Shown here in pieces: positions 1 through 6,271 of a DNA stretch of 11,249 nt. The stretch lies in assembly GCA_913052425.1 (NCBI GenBank), contig CAJXEG010000029.1, positions 1 through 11,249 on the forward strand, given 5' to 3'. The position numbers were made by a program, and so were the translations under genes. Every line of letters begins with the position of its first letter. The stretch's first letter is position 1. A model generated the notes under the pieces. The model did not search any database and was not told the origin of the DNA. It saw nothing but the letters and a program-made list of their open reading frames with translations. Source of the DNA: an uncultured Flavobacteriaceae bacterium (GTDB lineage Bacteria; Bacteroidota; Bacteroidia; Flavobacteriales; Flavobacteriaceae).

Positions 1-216
1 GAAAACAATCTCGATTATTTTTCAAATTCCAGTACTGACAATCCCCTTTTTACCGATGTTACCTCCAAATTGGATCGACTCAATTCTGAAATCGAAAAGC
101 ACAAAGAACAACTGGTTGGTTTGAGAAAACTAAAAAGGGAAATGACTGCCAGAAATACATCAGTTGAAGAGGAGACCGTTGAAGGTGAGGAAGAAGAGGG
201 AGAAACAGAGGCCTAG
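1..216 (+). CDS. C-terminal fragment of a coiled-coil protein, possibly DUF349 family (5' end outside window)
   Basis: An open frame runs from the first base to a TAG at 214-216 and gives 71 residues with no start in view, so this is the 3' end of a gene that begins to the left. It has a short aromatic/Asn-rich segment (YFSNSS, then DNPLF), a charged helix with heptad-like spacing (about residues 20-50, rich in K, E, L) and a very acidic tail of Glu and Gly ending in TEA. The pattern of an FFSN-like segment, DNPL and a charged helix resembles my memory of the C-terminus of bacteroidetal DUF349 proteins, which have no firmly known function. That family call is tentative. The stop lies one base from the stop of the convergent mazG gene. 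Confidence 0.6.
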   Translation, partial: ENNLDYFSNSSTDNPLFTDVTSKLDRLNSEIEKHKEQLVGLRKLKREMTARNTSVEEETVEGEEEEGETEA

Positions 217-233
217 ATCAGTCTGTTTTTTTT
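203..233 (+). terminator. Weak hairpin plus T-tract at the end of the first gene
   Basis: AAACAGA (203-209) pairs with TCTGTTT (222-228) around a 12-base loop, and the run of T continues to 233. The stem has only two G-C pairs, so it is weak, but a T-tract just after the stop codon at 214-216 fits an intrinsic terminator. It overlaps the 3' end of mazG on the other strand. Confidence 0.35.
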
Positions 234-994
234 GCCTCCTGCCATAAGATCTCCATTTCTTCAATACTCAACTCACTGACTTTTCTTTGAGATTTTTTGG
301 CTTTTTCCTCAATGTAGTTAAAACGTTTGATGAATTTTTTGTTGGTGCGTTCCAACGCATTTTCGGGATTAACCTTGAGGAAGCGTGCATAATTGACCAA
401 TGAAAACATCACATCGCCAAGTTCTGCCTCCATTTTTTTTGAATCTCCTGCATCGATTTCAGTCCTGAGTTCGTCCAACTCCTCTTTGACCTTTTCTAAT
501 ACGGCTTCCTTTTGATCCCAGTCAAAACCTACACCAGAAACCTTATCCTGAATTCGATAGGCCTTAACCAAAGCAGGGAGGCTTTTGGGAACTCCTTCCA
601 AAACGCTTTTCTTTCCCTCTTTCAACTTGATATCTTCCCAGTTTTTGACCACTTGGTCTGCATCTTCCACATCGGTTTCACCATAGATGTGTGGATGTCG
701 GTGGATCAGTTTATCGGAGATTTGATTCGCAACATCGGCTATATCAAAAGCCTTTTTTTCACTGCCTATTTTGGAATAAAAAACAATATGAAGGAGAAGA
801 TCCCCAAGCTCCTTTTTGATTTCCTCCAAATCATTGTCCAAAATGGCATCTCCCAATTCATAGGTCTCCTCTATGGTCAAATGGCGAAGGGTCTCAAAAG
901 TCTGTTTGCGATCCCAGGGACATTTTTCCCTAAGTTCATCCATAATATCAAGCAAACGCTCGAAAGCCTGAAGTTGTGCTGTTCGCGATCCCAT
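218..994 (-). CDS. mazG: Nucleoside triphosphate pyrophosphohydrolase MazG
   Basis: A 258-residue protein, close to the 263 of E. coli MazG, with two tandem MazG domains. Domain 1 has the metal-binding EExxE motif (E42, E43, E46) followed by ELGD (E62-D65). Domain 2 repeats it as EELDE (171-175) and ELGD (191-194). The CPWDRKQT segment near residue 25 and the VGFDWD segment between the domains are also typical. MazG enzymes hydrolyse NTPs and dNTPs to the monophosphate and pyrophosphate, and are thought to clean the nucleotide pool and, in E. coli, to influence ppGpp levels. It is a cytosolic enzyme. The ATG at 994-992 directly abuts the stop codon of the DUF5606 gene (995-997) and has a good Shine-Dalgarno sequence, so it is the last gene of the ruvX-def-DUF5606-mazG operon. 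All key acidic residues are present. Confidence 0.96.
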   Translation of the reverse strand: MGSRTAQLQAFERLLDIMDELREKCPWDRKQTFETLRHLTIEETYELGDAILDNDLEEIKKELGDLLLHIVFYSKIGSEKKAFDIADVANQISDKLIHRHPHIYGETDVEDADQVVKNWEDIKLKEGKKSVLEGVPKSLPALVKAYRIQDKVSGVGFDWDQKEAVLEKVKEELDELRTEIDAGDSKKMEAELGDVMFSLVNYARFLKVNPENALERTNKKFIKRFNYIEEKAKKSQRKVSELSIEEMEILWQEAKKTD

Positions 995-1432
995 CTACAC
1001 TTCCTCCGTATCGGAAGGTTTATCCTCCTTTGGCAGGTCAAATTTTAATTCGTTTGAATCCAACAACAGGTTGTACCACTGTATGATTTTTTTGATGTCA
1101 CTGGCATAGACACGGTCTTCATCATAGTCTTGAAAAACCTCAAAAAAATAAGACTCCAATTCCTCTTTGGAAGCTTTGGGTTTTACCCGGGCGGGTTGGC
1201 CTTTTTCCAACTGAAACATTCGCTCAAAAATGTCACTTAAAGGCATTTCATCCTTTAATCCAAACACCCTGATTTCTGACAATACATTGATTTGTTGTCC
1301 CAAGTTGGTGACAATTTTCTTTTGGTCGGTCAGTGAGGTCGCGATCACTCCCGATCGGGTTTGAGCAACCATTCGAAACAGTCCGGGTTTACCCGCAATG
1401 GTTAATACTTTATCTAGATTAGATTCGCTCAT
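995..1432 (-). CDS. DUF5606 domain protein
   Basis: A 145-residue protein that I recognise as the Bacteroidetes-specific DUF5606 family, of unknown function. The N-terminal part (about residues 5-60: DKVLTIAGKPGLF, then VIATSLTDQKK, then INVLSEI) looks like a small beta-rich domain. It is followed by an acidic helical part (PLSDIFERMFQLE, then EELESYFFEVFQDYDEDRVY) and a charged, Glu/Asp-rich tail ending in DTEEV. There is no signal peptide or membrane segment, so it should be cytosolic. The ATG (1432-1430) overlaps the def stop codon by four bases (ATGA), and its own stop abuts mazG. It is therefore co-transcribed and probably translationally coupled with peptide deformylase. Family identity is fairly certain; its role is not known, and operon membership only hints at translation or nucleotide metabolism. 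Confidence 0.9.
   Translation of the reverse strand: MSESNLDKVLTIAGKPGLFRMVAQTRSGVIATSLTDQKKIVTNLGQQINVLSEIRVFGLKDEMPLSDIFERMFQLEKGQPARVKPKASKEELESYFFEVFQDYDEDRVYASDIKKIIQWYNLLLDSNELKFDLPKEDKPSDTEEV
1003..1007 (-). promoter_or_regulatory. Shine-Dalgarno sequence of mazG
   Basis: On the minus strand GGAGG lies 8 bases before the mazG ATG, inside the last codons of the upstream DUF5606 gene. Strong Shine-Dalgarno sequences are uncommon in Bacteroidetes. Here it supports the chosen mazG start and suggests independent ribosome loading on the last cistron. Confidence 0.6.
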
Positions 1433-2019
1433 TTTCTTATTTTTTTGGCCGAAAAACGCATTTTGTAATCGGGATTTATATTGCCTTTACTGATGTTATT
1501 CAATTTACCCTTTAATAATCTTTTTTTCAATGGACTGAGTTTATCGGTAAACAATATGCCCTCAATATGGTCATATTCGTGTTGAACGACTCGAGCGGCC
1601 AAACCATTCAAGGTCAACGTTTGTTCTTTTAATTGCTCATCCAAAAACTGTATGGTGATTTCCTCCTTACGGGAAACGTCTTCTCTAATGTTGGGGATAC
1701 TCAAACAACCCTCGGTAAATTCCCATTCCTTACCGGTCTCGGCTATCATCGTAGGATTGATAAAAATCTGCTTAAAATCTTTTAAAAATTCAACCTCCTC
1801 CGGACTTAATTCCTCATCTTGAGCAAAGGGAGAGGCATCAATCACAAACAGTCGAATGGATTCTCCGATTTGTGGAGCGGCCAGACCTACCCCATTTGCA
1901 TTGTACATAGTTTCCCACATATCGGCAATCAGCTTCTCCAAATTGGCACCCTCGGTATCCACAGCAGAAGCCTTTACTTTTAAAACATTAGAACCATATG
2001 CCACTATCGGTAAAATCAT
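1429..2019 (-). CDS. def: Peptide deformylase
   Basis: A 196-residue protein with all three diagnostic motifs: motif I GVGLAAPQ (residues 43-50), motif II EGCLS (103-107) and motif III QHEYDH (146-151). Cys105, His147 and His151 are the expected metal ligands and Glu148 the catalytic base. The enzyme removes the formyl group from the N-terminal Met of new proteins at the ribosome exit and is essential in most bacteria. Residues 62-85 form an acidic insertion (AQDEELSPEEVEF) before the strand carrying FINPT, as is usual in Bacteroidetes deformylases. The ATG at 2019-2017 overlaps the ruvX stop by four bases (ATGA), and its own TGA overlaps the start of the DUF5606 gene in the same way, so translation of the three genes is probably coupled. 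No key residue is missing. Confidence 0.97.
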   Translation of the reverse strand: MILPIVAYGSNVLKVKASAVDTEGANLEKLIADMWETMYNANGVGLAAPQIGESIRLFVIDASPFAQDEELSPEEVEFLKDFKQIFINPTMIAETGKEWEFTEGCLSIPNIREDVSRKEEITIQFLDEQLKEQTLTLNGLAARVVQHEYDHIEGILFTDKLSPLKKRLLKGKLNNISKGNINPDYKMRFSAKKIRK

Positions 2020-2441
2020 AATACTGGTTTAGAATTTGATGTCAAATATGATTGTAAAATTAAGGTTGCACTTATTTCGTCAATGACTCCCTTGTCTTTT
2101 CTTGTCTTCTTCTTCGCCCCTATTTGAATGAGACTGTTAAAAGCCATTTTTGACGTAAATCGCTCGTCTTGGCGGACAACCATCACCTTTGGAAATGACT
2201 TTTTTAATTGACGAATAAAAAGCAGGATGTCCTTCTCTACCTCAGATTGGTTACCGTCTTTCTGTTTGGGTTGTCCAACAACAAACTTTTCAACCGGGGT
2301 TTCTTTTTGATAATCACCAAGGAAGGAAAGAGCGTTTTGGGTCGCTACAGTGGTCAATCCACTGGCAATGATTTGTCCGGAATCGGTATGTGCCAATCCC
2401 GTTCGTTTTTTTCCGAAATCAATTCCTATCAAGACCCCCAT
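2016..2441 (-). CDS. ruvX: Holliday junction resolvase-like / pre-16S rRNA nuclease YqgF family
   Basis: A 141-residue protein (E. coli YqgF has 138) with the family's RNase H-like motifs: GIDFGKKRTG (residues 6-15, first catalytic Asp at 8), VVGQP (54-58), DERFTS (92-97) and a last conserved Asp at 121 in DEISATLILQ. The E. coli protein acts in 5' maturation of 16S rRNA, and the family was first annotated as a putative Holliday junction resolvase. The frame stays open upstream to 2609, but I chose the ATG at 2441-2439. It places the first beta-strand motif right after the start, and the extra upstream residues would run through the promoter and into dapD. A Bacteroidetes-type -7 box lies 8 bases before this ATG. 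It is the first gene of the minus-strand operon and overlaps def by four bases. Confidence 0.95.
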   Translation of the reverse strand: MGVLIGIDFGKKRTGLAHTDSGQIIASGLTTVATQNALSFLGDYQKETPVEKFVVGQPKQKDGNQSEVEKDILLFIRQLKKSFPKVMVVRQDERFTSKMAFNSLIQIGAKKKTRKDKGVIDEISATLILQSYLTSNSKPVL

Positions 2442-2457
2442 TATGTTTGCAAATATA
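2442..2457. repeat. Imperfect 16-base palindrome (TATGTTTG/CAAATATA)
   Basis: TATGTTTG is followed immediately by CAAATATA, which matches its own reverse complement at 14 of 16 positions. Each half fits TAnnTTTG, one on each strand. The minus half is the probable ruvX box. The plus half (2442-2449) might serve dapD but has no TTG at the right distance upstream. Confidence 0.5.
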
Positions 2458-2475
2458 CTTTTTTTGAGAAGACAA
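2450..2475 (-). promoter_or_regulatory. Promoter of the ruvX-def-DUF5606-mazG operon (Bacteroidetes type)
   Basis: On the minus strand TATATTTG (2457-2450) matches the Bacteroidetes -7 consensus TAnnTTTG exactly. A TTG at 2475-2473 could be the -33 element, though the 15-base spacer is shorter than the usual 17-23. Only 8 bases separate the box from the ruvX ATG, so the transcript would be leaderless or nearly so. Confidence 0.6.
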
Positions 2476-2503
2476 TTATGGCGATTAAAACTACTGAATT
2501 GAG

Positions 2504-2511
2504 TATTTTTG
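2504..2511 (+). promoter_or_regulatory. Probable -7 box of the dapD operon
   Basis: TATTTTTG at 2504-2511 fits TAnnTTTG and ends 12 bases before the dapD ATG at 2524. I see no TTG at the expected -33 distance, so the call rests on the -7 box alone. The A-rich bases after it (2512-2519) would form a short leader. Confidence 0.4.
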
Positions 2512-2523
2512 AAAAAAAATAAT

Positions 2524-3330
2524 ATGCAAAGTATCATAGAGTCAGCATGGGAAGATCGATCACTACTCGAAAAAAGTGAAACCCAGGAGGCCATAAGAGA
2601 AGTCATCAATCAATTAGACACCGGAAAATTGCGAGTGGCCAGTCCTACCGATGGGGGTTGGCAGGTCAACGAATGGGTCAAAAAAGCAGTAGTGCTCTAC
2701 TTTCCCATCCAAAAGATGGAGACTTTGGAAGCTGGCCCCATGGAATTTCACGACAAAATGCCTCTAAAAAGAGGGTATAAAGAAAAAGGAATTCGGGTCG
2801 TTCCTCATGCCATTGCCCGACACGGAGCCTATATTTCCGGTGGGGTCATTCTCATGCCCAGCTATGTGAATATCGGTGCCTATGTTGATGCAGGAACCAT
2901 GGTGGATACCTGGGCAACTGTGGGCAGTTGTGCTCAAATCGGAAAAAATGTACACCTCAGTGGTGGTGTGGGTATCGGAGGTGTTTTGGAACCCCTTCAG
3001 GCCGCACCGGTAATCGTAGAGGACAATGCTTTTATTGGATCAAGGTGTATCGTGGTAGAGGGAGCCAGAGTTGGAAAAGAAGCTGTATTGGGTGCCAATG
3101 TGGTCATCACCGCCTCCACCAAAGTTATTGATGTTTCGGGAGAAAGCCCGGTCGAATACCGTGGAGAGGTTCCCGAAAGATCGGTGGTCATTCCCGGAAG
3201 TTACACCAAAACTTTTTCCGCAGGAGACTATCAGGTACCTTGTGCTTTGATCATTGGTCAAAGAAAAGAAAGCACCGATAAAAAAACCTCCTTGAACAAC
3301 GCACTGAGAGAACATGATGTAGCCGTTTAG
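2524..3330 (+). CDS. dapD: 2,3,4,5-tetrahydropyridine-2,6-dicarboxylate N-succinyltransferase
   Basis: A 268-residue protein (about 270 is usual) that transfers succinyl from succinyl-CoA to tetrahydrodipicolinate, a step of diaminopimelate and lysine synthesis in the cytosol. The N-terminal helical domain starts QSIIESAWEDR and contains GGWQVNEWVKKAV (residues 44-56). The middle is a left-handed beta-helix of hexapeptide repeats (about 100-200) with YVNIGAYVDAGTMVDTWATVGS, HLSGGVGIGGVLEP and FIGSRCIVVEGARVG. The C-terminus (ALIIGQRKESTDKKTSLNNALR) is characteristic of DapD. The frame also opens with a TTG at 2509, but I prefer the ATG at 2524: it matches the family length, and the TTG lies inside the likely -7 box. 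It is the first gene of a six-gene plus-strand operon, with a 12-base gap to the glycosyltransferase gene. All conserved parts appear intact. Confidence 0.97.
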   Translation: MQSIIESAWEDRSLLEKSETQEAIREVINQLDTGKLRVASPTDGGWQVNEWVKKAVVLYFPIQKMETLEAGPMEFHDKMPLKRGYKEKGIRVVPHAIARHGAYISGGVILMPSYVNIGAYVDAGTMVDTWATVGSCAQIGKNVHLSGGVGIGGVLEPLQAAPVIVEDNAFIGSRCIVVEGARVGKEAVLGANVVITASTKVIDVSGESPVEYRGEVPERSVVIPGSYTKTFSAGDYQVPCALIIGQRKESTDKKTSLNNALREHDVAV

Positions 3331-3342
3331 GATCTTTAAGAT

Positions 3343-4251
3343 ATGCCCGATCTCTCTATTGTTATTGTCAACTACCGTTCCTGGTCTAAACTGGAGGGCT
3401 GCTTATTGAGTCTTGACCATCAAAGGGAAAAGGCAGAGAAGGTAATTGTGGTAGACAATCGCTCCGACGATGGAGTGCTCGAAAGTTTTATGGAAAAATT
3501 CCCTTGGGTAGAGTGGATTAAAAATAACACCAACGCAGGTTTTGCTGCGGCCTGTAATCTGGGAGCCCAAAATGTCTCAAACCGATGGATGTTGTTTCTT
3601 AATCCCGATACGCGACTCCCCAAATACTGTTTGCAGACTTTGATCCCCTATTGTGATCAACATCCCGACTTTCATTTGATCACCATCAAACAATTGAGTG
3701 AAAGTGGAAAAAATACCCATCCCTATGGTATTTTTCCCAATGTGTGGAACAGTGCGGGACTACTGCGATCTCTGGAACGATTGATTTTGCATCCCGACCA
3801 AACCAAAAAGGCAATGGCGAAAAACCCCATCGCCTTTCCGCATTGGATTTCCGGTTCCTTTGTTTTACTGCGCAAGGAAGATTTTGATCTTATTGGGGGT
3901 TGGGACGATAGGTTTTGGATGTATTGCGAAGACATAGATTTATCCAAAAGGGCTGCAGATAAAAAACTCAGTAGGGTGCTACTCAACGAATGGGAATGCC
4001 TGCACTCTCATGGGGTTTCATCCAGAAGTAATTTAAAAACCAAAATAAAGACCAAAGCAGCCGTCATTAAATCCACCCACATTTATTACGAAAAGCATTT
4101 TTTAGGAAATAATAAAAAATGGGCACATCGATGGTTAAAATTCCACAAGACAGTTGAATTGTATTTGTTGAGTTATTTCGACTACTCCAAAAGAGAAATC
4201 CTAAAAGTATTAATCCCTTTTTGGCGTGAATTGTTTTCTAAGGAATTTTAA
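3343..4251 (+). CDS. Glycosyltransferase family 2 (GT-A fold)
   Basis: A 302-residue inverting GT-A glycosyltransferase. It opens with the nucleotide-sugar binding strand LSIVIVNYRSW, then VIVVDNRSDDG (Asp38), NNTNAGFAAACNLGA (residues 61-75), the metal-site motif FLNPDT (85-90, equivalent to DxD) and the late motif GGWDDRFWMYCEDIDLSKR (185-203), where CED supplies the likely catalytic acid. This arrangement is that of the rhamnosyltransferase/WbbL-like group that acts on cell-surface polysaccharides or lipids. Donor and acceptor cannot be told from sequence. The C-terminal 70 residues are basic and aromatic (KKWAHRWLKFHKT) and could lie on the inner face of the membrane, but no clear transmembrane helix is present. 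It sits between dapD and the t6A gene, with gaps of 12 and 2 bases, so it shares their transcript without an obvious pathway link. Confidence 0.92.
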   Translation: MPDLSIVIVNYRSWSKLEGCLLSLDHQREKAEKVIVVDNRSDDGVLESFMEKFPWVEWIKNNTNAGFAAACNLGAQNVSNRWMLFLNPDTRLPKYCLQTLIPYCDQHPDFHLITIKQLSESGKNTHPYGIFPNVWNSAGLLRSLERLILHPDQTKKAMAKNPIAFPHWISGSFVLLRKEDFDLIGGWDDRFWMYCEDIDLSKRAADKKLSRVLLNEWECLHSHGVSSRSNLKTKIKTKAAVIKSTHIYYEKHFLGNNKKWAHRWLKFHKTVELYLLSYFDYSKREILKVLIPFWRELFSKEF

Positions 4252-4253
4252 TA

Positions 4254-4838
4254 TTGATCAAGCTGAGAGAAAGCCCTATTTTTGTGTCATCAATGGAAGA
4301 GATCATCAAAATGCTGGAAGCCGGAAAGCTACTCCTCGCCCCTACCGACACCATATGGGGCATACTCTGTGACGCCACCAACCCCCGTGCGGTGGACAAA
4401 GTCTATGATTTAAAAAAAAGACCCGATAGCAAAGCCATGGTATGCATGGTAGCTGATCTGGAGATGCTCCAAAAACACATCGATGATTTACCCGAAAAAA
4501 TCGATCATTACATCAATGACCAAAGACCAACTTCTGTGATTTACAACAATCCCAAAGGCATTGCACCAAATGCTATTGCTCAGGAGAATACGGTAGCCAT
4601 CAGAATCGTAAACCATCACTTTTGCACCCCCTTGATCAAGGCGTTTGGAAAACCCTTGATTTCTACATCGGCCAACATCAGCGGCGCCCTACACCCTCAG
4701 AAATTCTCAGATATTTCCCAGGAAATTCTAATTGGAGTTGACCATATTATTGAGACCGACACAGACAAAGTCAACCCACAGCCATCACGAATCATAAAAA
4801 TTGAACCTTCAGGGAAAATCTCCCTTTTGAGGGCCTGA
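4254..4838 (+). CDS. tsaC: L-threonylcarbamoyladenylate synthase (TsaC/Sua5/YrdC family)
   Basis: A 194-residue YrdC-domain protein that should make threonylcarbamoyl-AMP from Thr, bicarbonate and ATP, the first step in t6A37 modification of ANN-decoding tRNAs. Visible motifs are PTDTIWGI (residues 30-37), VYDLKKRP (50-57), VAIRIV (114-119), STSANISG (137-144) and PSRII (177-181). There is no Sua5 C-terminal domain, so it is the short TsaC type, in a compact form with RPTSVIY in place of the longer WPGPLT-type segment, as I recall from other flavobacteria. The start is a TTG two bases after the glycosyltransferase stop, with AAGGA at 4240-4244 as a likely ribosome site. The first ATG (4293, residue 14) would leave the N-terminus unusually short, although it cannot be excluded. 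It lies two bases before the CCA-adding enzyme, forming a tRNA-maturation pair. Confidence 0.92.
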   Translation: MIKLRESPIFVSSMEEIIKMLEAGKLLLAPTDTIWGILCDATNPRAVDKVYDLKKRPDSKAMVCMVADLEMLQKHIDDLPEKIDHYINDQRPTSVIYNNPKGIAPNAIAQENTVAIRIVNHHFCTPLIKAFGKPLISTSANISGALHPQKFSDISQEILIGVDHIIETDTDKVNPQPSRIIKIEPSGKISLLRA

Positions 4839-4840
4839 TC

Positions 4841-6271
4841 ATGTTAAACAAAGACTTCCATACTGTTCTTGATAAAGAAGTGTTTCAAACATTGGCCCGC
4901 TGTGTGGACAATTTGTCTTTGGAGTGCTACTTGGTAGGGGGCTTTGTACGTGACCATTTGCTCGGCAGGGGAAAAGCCAAAGACATTGACATCGTAGCTG
5001 TAGGGTCGGGTATCGAACTGGCCAAAGCCGTTCAAAAAGAGTTGCCTGGAGCAAAACCCGTACAAGTTTTTAAATCCTATGGCACTGCCATGGTACAATG
5101 GCGGGATATCAGTCTGGAATTTGTAGGCGCAAGAAAAGAATCCTATTCAAAAGACAGTAGAAATCCAAAAGTCTCACAAGGAACTTTAGAGGACGACCAA
5201 AACCGCAGAGATTTTACCATCAACACCCTTGCCGTAAGCCTGAATGCAAAAGACAAAGGAATACTGGTCGATCCCTTTAACGGTTTGGAAGACCTCCAAA
5301 ATGGCATCATCAGAACCCCTTTGGAACCGGGTATCACCTATTCCGATGACCCCCTGCGCATGCTCCGCGCCATAAGGTTCGCAGCCCAGTTAAATTTTAA
5401 AATTGAAGATCAATCCCTAAAAGCGATCCGAGAAAATGCCCATCGCATTGCGATCATCTCCAAAGAGCGTATCGTAGAGGAACTGCACAAAATAATGCTT
5501 ACACCTGAACCCTCCCATGGATTTCTGATGCTGGAACAAAATGGCCTGTTAGAACGCATACTCCCTGAACTGATCCAACTCAAAGGAATAGATGAAATTG
5601 AAGGCCAACGCCATAAAGACAATTTCTACCACACCCTTGAGGTGGTCGACAACATTTGCCATCATACAGAGAACCTTTGGCTCCGCTGGGCGGCACTGTT
5701 ACATGATATTGGGAAGGCCCCGACCAAAAAATTCCACCCCAAAATCGGCTGGACCTTCCACGGGCACGAGTTTGTAGGCTCCAAAATGGTGTACAAACTC
5801 TTCAAACGCTTAAAAATGCCCCTGAACGAAAAAATGAAATACGTTCAAAAACTGGTAATAATGAGTTCCAGGCCCATTATCATTGCAGAAGAGATCGTTA
5901 CCGATGCTGCCGTAAGGCGATTGGTTTTTGATGCAGGCGAAATTTTAGAAGATTTGATCACCCTTTGCGAAGCTGATATTACTACCAAAAACCCCGCACG
6001 ATTCAAAAGCTATCACAATAATTTTAAGCTTGTAAGGCAAAAAATCAAAGAAGTCGAGGAAAGAGACCGAGTTAGAAATTTTCAACCGCCTGTAACCGGA
6101 GAAATGATCATGAATCATTTTAATTTAAGACCTTGCAAAGAAATAGGACTCATCAAAGAAGCCATCAAAGAAGCCATATTGGAAGGCGAGATTCCCAATG
6201 AATACGACGCCGCCTTTGCCTTGATGATAAAAAAAGGAACAGAAATAGGACTAGAAGCCCATGGAGAATAG
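4841..6271 (+). CDS. CCA tRNA nucleotidyltransferase / poly(A) polymerase family with HD domain
   Basis: A 476-residue class II nucleotidyltransferase. The catalytic head has GGFVRD (residues 33-38), KDIDIV (47-52, metal-binding Asp48 and Asp50), the EFVGARKESY segment and RRDFTIN (122-128). The neck/body begins with DDPLRMLRAIRFAAQL (169-184). A C-terminal HD phosphohydrolase domain follows, with YHTLEVV (His264), LLHDIGK (His288, Asp289) and TFHGHEFVG (His307, His309). Enzymes of this type add or repair the 3' CCA of tRNAs. The HD domain often gives 2',3'-cyclic phosphodiesterase or phosphatase activity. Sequence alone cannot fully exclude an A-adding or poly(A)-adding specialist, so I give no symbol. 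The ATG follows the tsaC stop by two bases, and the 3' end overlaps the ctaA start by 11 bases. Confidence 0.94.
   Translation: MLNKDFHTVLDKEVFQTLARCVDNLSLECYLVGGFVRDHLLGRGKAKDIDIVAVGSGIELAKAVQKELPGAKPVQVFKSYGTAMVQWRDISLEFVGARKESYSKDSRNPKVSQGTLEDDQNRRDFTINTLAVSLNAKDKGILVDPFNGLEDLQNGIIRTPLEPGITYSDDPLRMLRAIRFAAQLNFKIEDQSLKAIRENAHRIAIISKERIVEELHKIMLTPEPSHGFLMLEQNGLLERILPELIQLKGIDEIEGQRHKDNFYHTLEVVDNICHHTENLWLRWAALLHDIGKAPTKKFHPKIGWTFHGHEFVGSKMVYKLFKRLKMPLNEKMKYVQKLVIMSSRPIIIAEEIVTDAAVRRLVFDAGEILEDLITLCEADITTKNPARFKSYHNNFKLVRQKIKEVEERDRVRNFQPPVTGEMIMNHFNLRPCKEIGLIKEAIKEAILEGEIPNEYDAAFALMIKKGTEIGLEAHGE

Noticed and set aside
512..1048. A 178-residue open frame on the plus strand opposite mazG
   Set aside because: It lies wholly across mazG and the end of the DUF5606 gene, has no recognisable domain, and its composition is what the complement of a coding region gives.
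2208..2522. A plus-strand frame of 104 residues opposite ruvX reaching into the intergenic region
   Set aside because: It is mainly the complement of the ruvX coding sequence, has no domain, and crosses both divergent promoters.
2509..2523. A TTG start for dapD adding five residues
   Set aside because: The TTG is the end of the likely -7 box, the extra residues (MKKNN) come from an A-tract, and the ATG at 2524 fits the family start.
2442..2609. A 56-residue N-terminal extension of ruvX
   Set aside because: It would run through the ruvX promoter and into dapD, and the family begins right before the GIDFG motif. The ATG at 2441 gives the normal length.
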